The position numbers were made by a program, and so were the translations under genes. Positions 32,910 to 44,685 of a stretch of 64,000 bases of DNA are shown one piece after another. Source of the DNA: Letharia columbiana (Eukaryota; Ascomycota; Lecanoromycetes; Lecanorales; Parmeliaceae); assembly GCF_014066305.1 (NCBI RefSeq), contig NW_023501050.1, forward strand, positions 310,001 to 374,000. Direction: 5' to 3'. Below the pieces are notes generated by a model that made no database searches, was not told the DNA's origin, and worked only from the letters and a program-made list of their open reading frames with translations. Every line of letters begins with the position of its first letter. The stretch's first letter is position 1.

Positions 32910-34452
32910 CCTTGACCCAAGACATCTGCTCTTTCTTTGGCGCCAGCATACACTCATCCTGCTTTGCAACTATGATGATGAATGAGGATCTACCTACTAG
33001 AAAGCAAGGGTTCCGACTTGTGTTCACGCCGAAGTTCCCAATCGTGGACACGTCCGGCCTACTTTACGTCTTACATCTCATGGCTCCACTGCGGGCACTG
33101 TGATCTCGTGTACACGTTCATTAAGGTCGAATGATGTTCGGTAGCCGTAATGCCAGCCTATAGGTTCCAATCATGGCGCGAAGAGCGTCGAGACCCACCA
33201 TCTCCGTACCATGTGGCTCAATCAGTATCCCTCACACGCAATTTCAACTCATCGTCCCCATCACAATGACCAAGGCACACTTATTGCATCGAATCTATAG
33301 CCTACAGCAAAAGTTGCTGAGGTCGGGGTCCAGATCCATTAGTTTAGCTCGCGAGCTCGCTAATTTGCTTGAGGCTGGCCTATCTTATGAAACCATCCAC
33401 AAGCTTCAGGATTCTTTATTACGTATCTCTTCCCAGCATTTGAACATGCTCAGGTTTGCTACAAGACATTGAGATTTCCAAAAGAGCGCACATGATTCAT
33501 GACATGGTAGGATATCAATATCAGTAATGGTACAAGGTATTGATTCTTCTATCTGTCTGCAAGATTGTACTACGCCAAGCCGACTGAATAGAGCCTGATA
33601 ACATGATGCAAGGCTGGCGATCTTGCTATCGAGCTACTATCCTTCTGAATCCACCCCGTGACAATCCAGCTCGTTGAGACGCGTTCTCGGACAATATTCA
33701 GTCTTTGTAGAGAGACCTATGATGATCTGAACCAAATAGAATCACGGTCGCAGGTATCATTCATTGTACGCCTTCTCAAGAGAAGGCTAGGATGCATGTT
33801 CTTCTATTTTCTGCCTTCCATGATGCTTTCTCTCGCTGATCTTTTTCCCCCACGTTCTTTCGATGCCAGGCTGGTTGTCTAATCAGGTCTAATTCCTGAG
33901 AGCATTTATATACATCAGCTCCTCCATCTCCGCTATTGAAGATCATCATGAGCCCAGAGGCATCTTGGATCTCCCGTCAAAACGCTACTCTTTCCAAAAA
34001 GATTTCATCTCCAAAGTGATCAGGATCTCGTCTCTCAAAAGACGATGTCCGCCCCATTCAAGCGGTCTCATCGAATCTTCACAGCGGTATCCTTTGGGCG
34101 CAGTCCCGCAACATGCAGCGCTCTGTAGTCAAAAAACTCCATAATCGACTGTTGATTGAAAATGATTATATATTTCCATGACCGCAGCATATGTATATCT
34201 CCAAATCTAAGCGAGAGGCTAAATCCTTCAAGAACATTGTCAAGTTAACGATAGACTGGACCCTGCCTTTCTGCGTCCTTGCTGAGGATTTCACGATGGC
34301 TTGCATGAGGCACGGCGTAGAGTCTTATTTGTCCTATATTACAATGAGTTGAAGGGCGCAGACCAGGTGAAATTTCAAAAAAATATTCTGAGATGCACCT
34401 TTCTTTGACTACTTTCTCGGCGTATCTGAACTAGGCTAGCGCTCTTGTAAAG
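32910..34452. other. Gene-poor stretch
   Basis: Only one small plus frame is worth noting, 33,173-33,472 (MARRASRPTISVPCGSISIP, then a helical segment LLHRIYSLQQKLLRSGSRSI). It has no recognisable domain and may be chance. The rest shows nothing I can support. Confidence 0.35.
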
Positions 34453-35640
34453 ATGGCCAGTCTAACGCATAGCGAAATGCAGTATCTACTTGCACACGCC
34501 TCAGAGGACCGGGGTGCAAATGTCATCGCCGCCGTTGCAACATGTCTTTGCCTTGCGTTCATCGTGGTTGGGTTTAGATTGTTCGCTAGGAGACTGAACA
34601 AAACTCCTTTGAGAGCGGATGATTGGATGATGCTTGTCGCGTTGGTGAGAGCGCACCCACGAGATCTTTGATCAGCATGAAGTGCTAAAATGTGCCCCCA
34701 TCTCTCAGCCGCCTACGCAACCTCAAACCTACACTTGGTCCGCTTCGGATTGGGACGTCACTCAAACACCCAGTGTGTCAACCGCGAACGTCGAAACAGC
34801 CACGGAAGTCCTCTACGACCCGGCGATGATCACCGTTAAGTTCTCTATTTTCCTTCTCTACCACCGCTATTTTCCCGCGTCAAAAGTGCAACATCGTCCT
34901 CTGGACCGTTGCCGCTTCCATCTTCTGCTTTAATATTGCGGGCACTCTCGTCGTCATCTTCCATTGTTTACCTATACGCTCAGATTGGGATTCGAGTATC
35001 AAGCCCCGTTGCGTCAATCTTGATGCCAAGCTCATCGCCATTGGTGTGCTGAACTCCATTACGGATTTTTGTACTTCAGGTTTACCCATCCCGTTTCTAT
35101 GGCGGTTGCATAGCTCCGTGATACATAAAATCCAGCTTGCGGGTATGTTCTCGCCCAGGAGGATTGTAAGTATCAAACACTTCCTTACAGTCCCAAATGG
35201 AGACGAAAAAAGCACGAACCATCATCCCCTCACCACAGCTTCCAGATCCAAAGACCCTCAATGACTACCACTTTGACGCCGCACCCCCTCAGCGTCTGCA
35301 TAGCCAGTATCGTCCGCGTCATCGCCGTCAGCAGAATCTTCCCCACAGACGGCAGCTGAGTAAACACCTACCCGGCCATCTGGGCCTTTGTCGAAACCTC
35401 CATCGCCATCGTCAGCGCCTACCTGCCCAGCACTCCGTCGAGCATACAAGTACGCGATCTACGGCCCCAAATGGCTCATCAAATAGTCTTCCGACCAGAT
35501 GTCTGGCGATTCGACAGGGATCGGGCTGACGAAGTCGACGTCGCCTTGGCGGAATGGGCAGGTGGCGAAGGAGCGGGAAAATTTGGCCGGTTGGAGTCCG
35601 GTGGGGAGGGTGGGGAGAGGTTGACGTCTCGTATCCTTTG
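34453..35640 (+). pseudogene. Decayed rhodopsin-like (PTH11-type) integral membrane protein
   Basis: Exon-like pieces of a fungal seven-helix membrane protein follow in order but in different frames. The first is an intact start (MASLTHSEMQYLLAHASEDR, helix IAAVATCLCLAFIVVGFRLF, RADDWMMLVAL) ending in GTGAGA at about 34,645. Next come RFGLGRH in one frame and VLYDPAMITVKFSIFLLYHR in another, then NIVLWTVAASIFCFNIAGTL, VVIFHCLPIRSDWD and FCTSGLPIPFLWRLHSS. After an intron, VCIASIVRVIAVSRIFPTDG runs into a TGA at 35,357 where TGG (Trp) is expected. The frame then continues VNTYPAIWAFVETSIAIVSA. The final cytoplasmic part is not clear. Such proteins are fungal rhodopsin-domain proteins of mostly unknown role. 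Confidence 0.7.
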
Positions 35641-35796
35641 ACGCAAGATCGAAGATCAGACCTGCAAGGATGTTACGTTCAAATCAGTTTTATTGTCAAA
35701 GTTGCCATGGTGCTCTACTTTCTTTTGATCGTCTACCCCAGTTCCTGAAGATGTTTACTTAGCAAGTCCTCAACACAATGCATGGGTTGGCAAAGT

Positions 35797-36141
35797 CTAT
35801 TCTGGTATGAAAGTCCTCCTACGTAGACCGTACTCAGATATCTCGGTGCCTTTTCGGCAGAACCAATCAATTAGTATGTCTTGCCCACATAACGACCAAT
35901 CCTCCGGGTAAACCGGTCGGTCTCTTATTCGCTCTCTTCTCTGCGCCTTGCGGGCCAGAGCATCGACAGTGATATTCTGGAAAGTATGCCACTCCTCAGG
36001 GTCTTTGCGGCTCCAATCAAATTTGACAGGCAACTCAGGGTCTTTTGAAGGGGTCCACAGCCTCGCTGCGTCGCCAGCTAGGATCTGCATGCGGAGAGGC
36101 CCATGGCGAACGGAACGCCAATGATTGGCCCCACCACACAC
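35797..36141 (-). pseudogene. Unidentified protein fragment
   Basis: A minus frame with protein-like composition (LPVKFDWSRKDPEEWHTFQN, LIDWFCRKGTEISEYGLRRR) ends at a stop at 35,797. Its upstream edge has no ATG, so it looks like the 3' end of a broken or spliced gene. No family is recognised. Confidence 0.3.
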
Positions 36142-37257
36142 ATGAATACCGCACGAGCCGCTGAATCAGGGCAAAGCCGATGTGTCCTCGCGTGCTTTGC
36201 CTCTCTTAGTGGCCGATGCAGTACCGAAGTGGGGGAGTACCCCGCTCGGTGGATCTACTTCCACACCCACACCACAAGACCCCGTTCTTGCGAATGCGTC
36301 GATCTTACTTGAGTGTATGTGGGGTGATACAGGAGGGAATGCTTTCAGTTAAGTAGGCGTAGGTAGATTGTCAAAGATGCAACGAGTCTTGCAGAAGTCG
36401 GAGGTAAGGGTCTTCTTCGAACAGCGTCAGACTTGTAGTTGAAGATGGCAATGCATGCAAGTACCCAGAAGCTATCGGTGACCTTGGAAGCAAGTACTTA
36501 CCTTAGACAATGCAGCCTCGTTCCAGGCCCTTGCAGGGAAGCTCCACCACTCTACTTTACCTAGTGAGGCTTGGCATCCCATTTTACCCGCAATCCATAG
36601 TCAGCTCTCTCGAATCTCAGCTCTGCTTCTTCTTCTTCTTCTTCTTCTTTTCCTCCTGCTGCAAACCCTCCGTCGTTATTCAAGTTCCCTCCATTCGGGT
36701 CATTGCTAATCAAAGGGATTGCGTCGTGTGCTTTTTTGGTCATCTTCCCAATTCACCACGTCCTTCTGCGGGGTCATCTGCACCCTTTATCGATAGCGAT
36801 AGACGATAACGGAAACGCCAAGCCCGGCATCCGCGAGACAACTACCAACACACCCAAGGCTGAGATAAAGAACAGCGAAGATCTTGTGATACCGCCTGCT
36901 GGCATCTCCCAATTGCTCATGGGCCCCCGTTGAGTTGTGGGTGTGCCTGTTTTGCTTCCATGTGCCCATTCTTGAGTCTGTCAGACGGATGCACGGCTGA
37001 CCCGCTTTTACCCCGCCAGGCCCACACTGTAAGCAGCGAGTACTCAACGGCTTTCAACGTTGGCAAGAAACGCTCGTTGACAGACGAACACATTGCGAGC
37101 TTCGCAATCGCGCTAAGAGAAGCGATTGGCCGGCAGCGAATACATCGAAGCTCCAGCAGCTACAGGTGCAAAGGGTGCCGAGGCTGACCGGACCACTTCA
37201 TTAAACACATCTTCGTTATCGGAGCTCTACAATATATCTCAGGTGATTTGGGACGAG
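36142..37257. other. Intergenic, with a CTT microsatellite
   Basis: No gene recognised. (CTT)n occurs at about 36,626-36,650. The right part is the upstream region of the F-box gene and may hold a non-coding or short coding first exon. Confidence 0.45.
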
Positions 37258-39342
37258 ATGACCGAATCGTCTGGGATGATGACCTCTATCAGCACAAATG
37301 GAGCACCACTGCCAGGGGGACCGCTTCCGTTCGAGCAGCCACCCAAGCTCAAGGGTCGCAGGCGTCTCTTGCAGAGCCTGCAAAGGATGTCATCTTCTCA
37401 GTCGCTAGCTTCGATGCGCCGAGCTCCTCCCACTTCCTATCCAGGTGGAAGCAAAGGTTCAATGTCCTGCGTATCCTTATCATCCTCCAACTCCAGACAC
37501 GGCCATTCGTATGGGAACTCGTATTCTTCCACCCGGTCCGGTGCTTTCTCGACCGCACCAACTTCAGTAGCAAGTACACCTGGTCCAGAGAACCAGAATT
37601 TCGATTCCGGAACTCGGATTCGATGTCTGGACAGTGAGCTTGCTGGTCATGCTTCACCTATGCCGAAAAGTGTACCTTTACCGGCAGACATGCGGGCGGG
37701 CACAAAAGAAGCAATGTCCGCTGTCACATCAGGGATGGCCGGTGTATTTGAGGATTATTTCTCGAAGCCGATAGTTCGTGTAAAGGAGCTTCGCAAGAGG
37801 AGGAATATCAACTTTTGGGGTGAGATGCCTCAAGAATTAGCAATGCACATACTCCAATTCCTGAGACCGAGGGAGATCGTCAAGTGCTCGGCAGTCTCAA
37901 GAAGGTGGCATAAGATGTGCTTTGATGGACAGCTCTGGAGTAATCTCGACACCCAGGAATACTATCAAGACATACCTGCGGCTTCGTTGAGCAAAATCAT
38001 GGAAAGAGCTGGACCTTTTGTAAGAGATCTCAACCTGCGAGGCTGTGCACAGATGCCGGAAAGCTGGGGCAAAGACGGCCAAAATATAACAGACGCTTGC
38101 AGAAACTTGGAATACTTCTCTCTCGAGGGCTGCCGTATTGACAGGAGCTCAGTGCATTACTTCCTTCTTCGGAACCCACGGCTCATGCACATCAACCTCT
38201 CAGGCATGAAAGGTCTCAGTAATTCCGCACTTAGGATCATCGCTCAAAACTGTCCACAGTTGGAGCATCTCAACATATCTTGGTGCCAGAATGTTGATTC
38301 AAGAGGTCTGATCAGGATCGTACAGTCATGCTCTCGACTCAAGGACCTACGAGCCGGAGAGGTCAAAGGCTTCAACGATCAAGCACTCCTTCTTGAGCTA
38401 TTCACTCGCAACACTCTTGAAAGATTATTCCTTGATCATTGTGTCGAGCTTGACGATGAGGCCCTTCAGGTACTGGTTCAAGGTGTCGACCCTGAAATCG
38501 ATCCTTTGACTGAACGGGCTGTGGTTTCGCCTCGAAACTTTCGTCATCTCGATCTCAGCCGATGTTCGCAACTCACCGACAAAGGCGTCAAATGCCTGGC
38601 AGGCAACATGCCGAGTCTCTGTGGTCTTCAGCTCTCTTTTTGTGAAGAATTGACCGATGATGCCCTTACGGGAATACTCGATTCAACTCCACATATGACC
38701 CACCTGAATCTGGAGGAAGTCGACCACCTTTCCAATAGCACCCTCCAAAACCTCGCTAAATCTCCATGTGCTCCACAACTTCAGCACCTCAACGTCAGCT
38801 ATTGCGAAAACCTAGGCGATAGCGGCATGCTCCAAGTCATAAAGTCTTGCCCCAAGCTTCGTACTGTCTTTATGGACAACACCCGCGTCTCGGACCTCGT
38901 CCTGACAGAAGCCGCAGCGCAAATCCGCATTCGTGACCGTATCAACCCTTTGGCCACGAATGCTCCCCCAACCGTCGGTCTCCGTCTAGTCGTCTACGAC
39001 TGCCAAAATGTCACGTGGACCGGCGTCCGCGAGGTTCTCTCCCGCAACACCGAGCCCAACAGACGAGAAGTCGTCTCTCTGAAATGCTTTTACGGGTATC
39101 AAGATACTGTCAATGAGCATATGAAGAGGGTGCTGAAGGGTGAAGCGAAGGCCGCAAGTAGGTTGGAAAGAAAATGGGCGGATTACATGGTTGCGAGTGA
39201 GGAGGCTGGTGCACAAGGAGCTGGGGCCAGGAGAAGAAGGCGGAGGTTAAGGGAGGCGGCAATGGTGCATGCGGATGAGGAAGAGGGAGGACCCAGGAAT
39301 GGAAGGCGAAGGGCGAGGAGTGGAGGGTGTGCTATTATGTGA
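37258..39342 (+). CDS. F-box/LRR protein with C-terminal CaaX box
   Basis: Long frame with its first ATG at 37,258 (694 residues). The same frame is open back to about 37,117, so an upstream exon may exist. The N-terminal ~170 residues are Ser-rich and disordered. An F-box follows at about residues 185-230 (NFWGEMPQELAMHILQFLRP, then EIVKCSAVSRRWHKMCFD). After it come at least ten cysteine-containing leucine-rich repeats, such as LMHINLSGMKGLSNSALRII, LEHLNISWCQNVDSRGLIRI, FRHLDLSRCSQLTDKGVKCL and LQHLNVSYCENLGDSGMLQV. The C-terminus is Arg-rich and ends CAIM, a CaaX prenylation box. F-box/LRR proteins of this type are substrate receptors of SCF ubiquitin ligases. Animal FBXL2/FBXL20 share the CaaX ending and act at membranes. 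The substrate is unknown. Confidence 0.9.
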   Translation: MTESSGMMTSISTNGAPLPGGPLPFEQPPKLKGRRRLLQSLQRMSSSQSLASMRRAPPTSYPGGSKGSMSCVSLSSSNSRHGHSYGNSYSSTRSGAFSTAPTSVASTPGPENQNFDSGTRIRCLDSELAGHASPMPKSVPLPADMRAGTKEAMSAVTSGMAGVFEDYFSKPIVRVKELRKRRNINFWGEMPQELAMHILQFLRPREIVKCSAVSRRWHKMCFDGQLWSNLDTQEYYQDIPAASLSKIMERAGPFVRDLNLRGCAQMPESWGKDGQNITDACRNLEYFSLEGCRIDRSSVHYFLLRNPRLMHINLSGMKGLSNSALRIIAQNCPQLEHLNISWCQNVDSRGLIRIVQSCSRLKDLRAGEVKGFNDQALLLELFTRNTLERLFLDHCVELDDEALQVLVQGVDPEIDPLTERAVVSPRNFRHLDLSRCSQLTDKGVKCLAGNMPSLCGLQLSFCEELTDDALTGILDSTPHMTHLNLEEVDHLSNSTLQNLAKSPCAPQLQHLNVSYCENLGDSGMLQVIKSCPKLRTVFMDNTRVSDLVLTEAAAQIRIRDRINPLATNAPPTVGLRLVVYDCQNVTWTGVREVLSRNTEPNRREVVSLKCFYGYQDTVNEHMKRVLKGEAKAASRLERKWADYMVASEEAGAQGAGARRRRRRLREAAMVHADEEEGGPRNGRRRARSGGCAIM

Positions 39343-39852
39343 GAAGAGAGGAATGCTGCAGTAGGGTTTGATGGTACATGTTGAGAATAACGGAACGAAA
39401 CGACTATACGCATTGATGGTTATGGACATGGACGGATGGCTGGTGGGTTACTGGCGTATCGAGTACAACAATTTCCCATTCTCTTTTGCTTTCTGTTGAC
39501 AGCTAGGAGATTGATACGGGACTTCATCGAGGTACATTCATCGGCGCACCTGTCTCCACATCGTTTCATAGACAACGTCACTTTCAAGTCTTAGAAATCA
39601 TGCTCATGACATACAGATGTTTCTTGCAAGCTTGAAGATCTCGAGATGTTGGAGAGCCAGGCGATAGGGGCGAGACGGCCAATTCGCCTCGGCTAGCCCC
39701 CAAAAATTAGGGTTGGATGCGGGGCAGTTTTGACTTGCATGTGACGCTCGAATCCAACCGCTCGAGGCGGGGCAGAAAGCTGGTTTTTCTTCCGCCAATT
39801 TTTCTACTTCATAACGTCTGACAGGACTCGTTATGAGCAGAAATCTGTGAGA
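39343..39852. other. Intergenic
   Basis: 3' flank of the F-box gene and 5' flank of the glycogenin gene. Nothing else is seen. Confidence 0.5.
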
Positions 39853-42146
39853 ATGGCGGCAACAAGGCAAGAAACATTTTGCACGGTCAGTCAACCCTCT
39901 TCCTCGACCATTGGGCGAACATCGCGTCTGGGAACAGAATTGACGTTCTCTAGCTGCTCACGAGCGATGCATACCTGCCTGGTAAGACTGTCAAACCTCT
40001 TCAACACAATCAATACTGAAACGCCGTGTCAGGTGCCATGGTTCTTGCACATTCATTACGAGACAATGGTACTAAGAAGCAATTGGCCATCCTCGTCACT
40101 CTCGATTCTCTATCTGCCTCAACGCTTGAGGAGCTCAAAGTACATGCCTAAGTCGCTTCCAATGCAGATAACCTTGCTAACGCTTGTTTACAGACAGCAT
40201 ACGACCACGTCATACCCGTCGACCGTATCACAAACAAGTCTCCGCAAAACCTTTACCTCATGAACCGACCAGACCTCATCTCCACCTTCACCAAGATAGC
40301 CCTCTGGCGGCAGACCCAATTCGACCACATCGTGTACATAGACGCAGATGTCGTAACGCTACGAGCACCTGATGAGCTGTTCAATAATCCTCCAAGCTTT
40401 GCAGCTGTACCAGACATAGGATGGCCGGATTGCTTCAACAGCGGTGTCCTCTCGCTGAAACCCAACATGGGCGATTACTACGCTCTACTGGCTCTGGCAC
40501 AACGAGGAATAAGCTTCGATGGAGCAGATCAAGGGCTGATGAATACGCACTTCCGGGATTGGCAGAGATTGAGCTTCACATACAATTGCACGCCCAGTGG
40601 GAACTATCAATATGCGCCAGCTTACAGGCACTTTCAGAGTCAAATAAATATCGTGCACTACATTGGGAGTAACAAGCCATGGTTGATTGGGAGGGAGCCA
40701 AAAGAAGCGAGTGGAGTGTATGAGGAGTTGCTGGGACGATGGTGGGCGGTCTATGACAAGCATTACAGGACCCCAGTAAGTTGTTCTTGACCTGTGTGAA
40801 ATGCACGCCGTTAACGAGCTTCAATAGACAACAGCATATGTATCAGGCCAAGCACCGAAGCAGTCAAGGATCGTACAGCAATACGTAAAGGGCGAAATGT
40901 CAAGCACGGACTACGGTTTCTCCTCGGTACGGTCGCAGGTGGACGGACTTGAGGAGCCAGAAGCTCCTGTTCATACTACCGAGCCGTCGCTGACCGATAA
41001 GACCAATCTAGCTGAAGCTATACAGCGAGGAGAGGTCACGCCAACACCTACTGTACAGCAACGACGCTTCTCAGTCGACTGGGACCCCATACAGTGAGCA
41101 AGACCAGCACAGTGACCGCTGAAAGGATACTGACGATACTGACGATGCACAGCAACGCTCCACCGGCTCACTCCCGACCTGAAGCCGCCAACTTCCCCAC
41201 TGAAACTTACGAAATGTCCGCAGATCGCAAGCTATTTCAAGCACCCAAGAACCCTGAGCCACCAACGGACATGTACTATCAAACTCCCCCAACCGCGTCA
41301 GCAAATGAACGTCCTAAGCCCATCTTCCCTTGGGAAACCACCGCACCCAAACCTACCCGTGTATTTGCAGATGACGCTCCTCGGCCCGCAGCACCCTCAG
41401 AAGCCACACCCTCAGTAACTACCGACGATGACGACGACGAAACCCAAACTGAAACAATGTCTCCCCTAACCCCTACCATGGATTCCAACGACACCGAACC
41501 ATTCGCTAGCTACACTCGAACCAACGCCTGGGACGACGTGCCTGAAATCGAGCGATACATATCTCAATTACCGCAAAATCGACGCGCCAAAGTACAAGTA
41601 CTCCTGAACAACGCCACTCCCACCGGTGGCCACCAAAGAAACGTAAGCGGCGACGAACCTATGTTCTCCCCTAGTATCCAAGATCCATCACAGCAGCGTC
41701 GCCCTAGCATGAAATTAACAGACTTCCCATCCGAAATCGAACGCCCCTCCCTCCCCGTGACCCCAGCTCCAATACGTCGTCCCTCATTCTGGGGCTCGGA
41801 GCGCGATGCTGCTGGCGACCTCCCAGGCGCAGAAGGCGTGCCCGACCAGAGCGTGTGGGATCCTGCTGCCAAGCTCGCCGAGCTCCAGCGCCGGCAGTCG
41901 GAGATGCTGGCAGAAGGCCCAGCAAGCCCTGGGCGGTTTATTCCGGACAGAGAGTTACTTGGATCGTCAAGTGCGCCGTTGACCGAGGTCGAGGAAGAGG
42001 AGAAAGCAGAGGGGGTACCTACAGCTGGATCGACCCAGGGTGCGATGCCAACAGCTTTCCGGACTGTGGACTTTAGCAGGGGAAGTGTATCCCGAGCCCG
42101 TGAGGTTGGTGAAGAGACGGTGACGGCGGTACCGGCTGAGTACTGA
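39853..42146 (+). CDS. Glycogenin (self-glucosylating glycogen primer)
   Basis: Six exons join with exact phases: 39,853-39,885, 39,954-39,981, 40,033-40,139, 40,194-40,775, 40,828-41,093 and 41,153-42,146, giving 669 residues. The N-terminal GT8 domain reads MAATRQETFCTLLTSDAYLP, GAMVLAHSLRDNGTKKQLAI, DHVIPVDRI, then HIVYIDADVVTLRAPDELF with the DAD metal-binding motif. FNSGVLSLKP, GADQGLMN and VHYIGSNKPW follow. Glycogenin glucosylates its own tyrosine with UDP-glucose and primes glycogen synthase. The long Ser/Pro-rich tail carries KPIFPWE with KPTRVF and WDDVPEIERYI, segments shared by fungal glycogenins and probably used to contact glycogen synthase. The micro-exons of 33 and 28 bases explain why a simple reading frame starts only at 40,260. 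Confidence 0.95.
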
Positions 42147-42552
42147 GAGCCCTAGATACCGCCAGCCTTTGGTGTTTCATTTCATCTGCATCATTTGTTG
42201 TCATTCGAGCTGGTCTGTGCAGATTCCAATCTTCGCTCTCCATCCTCTGCCCGTGCAATTATCCTGTTCTCCGCCCTGCTTTTATTACTTTGGCCGAGGC
42301 GTGGGCTTTCGTGAGCGACTCACATATGAGCATCTGTTATCATATAAGTTCAGTTTGGCTGGTGATTCTTTTGAAGATACCCTAATTAGCAGCAATGAAG
42401 ACAGATCGATCCACGCATGTAATGCCTCTGTGATACCTATTTCGTGTGAGTAAAAGATGCCGTGGGGCGATCCAGGCTTCTTAGCAATTAGACGATGAGT
42501 CGCTTTCTATATGCAGGGAAGTTTGGTATCGATTTCACCCTTGCCACATCCA
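42147..42552. other. Convergent intergenic region
   Basis: Shared 3' region of the glycogenin and PheRS-beta genes. No feature is recognised. Confidence 0.5.
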
Positions 42553-44685
42553 TCAAAGGAAGACCTCGATGTTGATCTCCAACGTACTAACGGGATACCT
42601 CAACTCGAATCTCTCCAACACACTCGGATGCAGAATGCCAAAGGTCCCAATCACCCTCTCCTTCCCTCCCATCCTCAAGTGTATCGCCGCCGCATGCCCA
42701 GGCAAGAATGTCTTATCGTCCACCTCGCTAATCCAATACGCGCTATCGCCCAACCCTTTGCCCTCCAACCCCTCCTCACTAGTCATGAAAGCGGACTTCA
42801 ACATGAGCATGACGCGATCCATGAGCCCGTGTACGATTTCGAAGCCGCTGTTTTTGGAAAGGAAGGCGGCCGCGAAGTGGCGCTCGTTGCGGCTTTTGCG
42901 CTCGAGGGCCATGTCTTTGAAGGCTACGTCGCTGACTTCGAAAATTTTGATGGGGACGCTGTGATGTTTGTTTTCCCGTAACGTCTTGAGGAGACCGGGG
43001 AGGAGGGATGTGCGGACGACCTGGTATTCCGCCGTTTTAGGGTTGGCCAGTCTGACGGCAGTGGTACCGTCATCGACGCGATTCAAGTGCGCAAAGTTCT
43101 CAGCGTGGGAGCAGAGAATGAGAGGTAATACTTCTGACCAGCCTGCCATGGCTGCCTCGAGCCGTACGATATCGCTGAGTTTGTTGATAGCGAGGGGCTG
43201 GGCGACGGTGCCCGAGATATTGGGGAAAGCTCGCGGGAGATTGTTGAAGCCATACGCAATGGCGACGTCTTCCATTATATCGGCTTGATGCAGAACATCT
43301 GCGCGAGTGGGTGGAACGTGCACGTCTATTAGGTCTTCGGAGGCGGAAGATGGAGAAGCGGTGTAGCACATCCTCCTCAATAGGGAGCAGATGTCGGAGG
43401 CAGAGAGAGAAAGGCCGCAGCAGGAGTTTATATATGAAATTGAGGCTTGTGTTTCGCGTGGAGTGAGGTCGGGAACTTGGCGGGTTTGATGGTTGTGTGG
43501 GGATCTAATCTGAATGGGTTCGACCGTGAAGGGCTCCGAGGTGTACTGGGAGAACATGGTAACGATGATGTTGTTCACTATCTCGGCTTTCGTCTTGTCG
43601 GTGGCTGTTATGTCGATGAAGACGTTGCGCGTTTTGAGGCTGATTTTGGAGTGGTTGGAATTGATTATTGGAGGCATGGAGCAGACTGTTCGGTTTGCGT
43701 CAAGGATGACTGGGTAAACCGGGGAGTCTTTGATTATGTGTAGGTACCGCGAGAGATGTTTGTCGTTCTGATAATGACGATCAGGTCTTATGGTCTAGAT
43801 CAGTCCATGCCGTACATACCTCATAGAACTTGATCATTTCCACCGCGTTCATGGACTCGGTTTGGTTCAGAGGCACAAACTGTATTTGTTCAGGCGGCAA
43901 CGCCTCGTACGTGAACGGCCCTCGTATAGTGTCCAGGTCATGCGTCCCGATTGCAACAAGCGTCCTTTGTCGAGCTAAATTCTGGTGTAGCTTATCTTGC
44001 AAAGCAATGAAGGACTCATATCGTGCTTGTGTGAATTTGATATTGCGTAGGATGGCCCCGGAAACGTAAGGTCTTATCCTTGACGTCTATTTTGGATTCA
44101 GCACTACGTTCTTAAACTCCACCCAAATTCGAACACTGACCTGCTGATGTGCTGTGAGACATTCCAGCTGTCCACCTGCTGGCGCCGCCAGCGCGTACTG
44201 AGGCGCATCTCGCTTTCCACGGAAGATGTTGAGCATCAGAGATATTCCCTCAAAACATAGCATGTCATATCTAGCCAAGAAATTCAGCCAAAGATGTTGA
44301 GTGAGAGCCCTGCTGCCATTCTGACCTGTTCGCGGGTATCTCGATCTTGAGCTGCGCCGGTTCTTGTTTGCCATTGATCACTGGCCGGTCACTCGTTGAA
44401 GTCTGATCGAAAGCTTAGCTCAGGATATCGTAGCAGTGATAAAAGTGCGTTTTTACATCTTCATCGAGTTCAATCCCTTAGAGTTGTCAGCAAACAGTCT
44501 CCATTGTGCCCCATGGCTCTGCCTACCAAATTCAAAACAAAGCTCGTCGAACTCTTCTGTGGTGTAACTAGAAATATATTGTATCAGCATCCAGATGTGC
44601 AGTCAATTAGTTGACTGAGGCGATTTACCTACTCTTGACCAAGAGCTTCGAAGAGCGCTGCCTTGTCGACAGCTATGGTAGGCAT
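42553..44685 (-). CDS. FRS1: Cytosolic phenylalanyl-tRNA synthetase beta subunit
   Basis: ATG at 44,685 ([18 protein letters not shown]). The first exon ends at 44,633; several short introns then join [59 protein letters not shown], and the exon with [20 protein letters not shown]. The large 3' exon has [85 protein letters not shown] and [20 protein letters not shown]. These match the B1, B3/B4 and B5 domains and the C-terminal pseudo-catalytic domain of eukaryotic PheRS-beta, which with the alpha subunit charges tRNA-Phe. It is divergently arranged with the PP2A-A gene. Confidence 0.93.

Noticed and set aside
37126..37257. F-box protein start at 37,126
   Set aside because: The codon there is TTG. 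The first in-frame ATG is at 37,258, so the upstream part is left as a possible separate exon.
42511..43743. Plus-strand frames opposite the PheRS-beta gene
   Set aside because: Antisense shadows of a well-matched coding exon.
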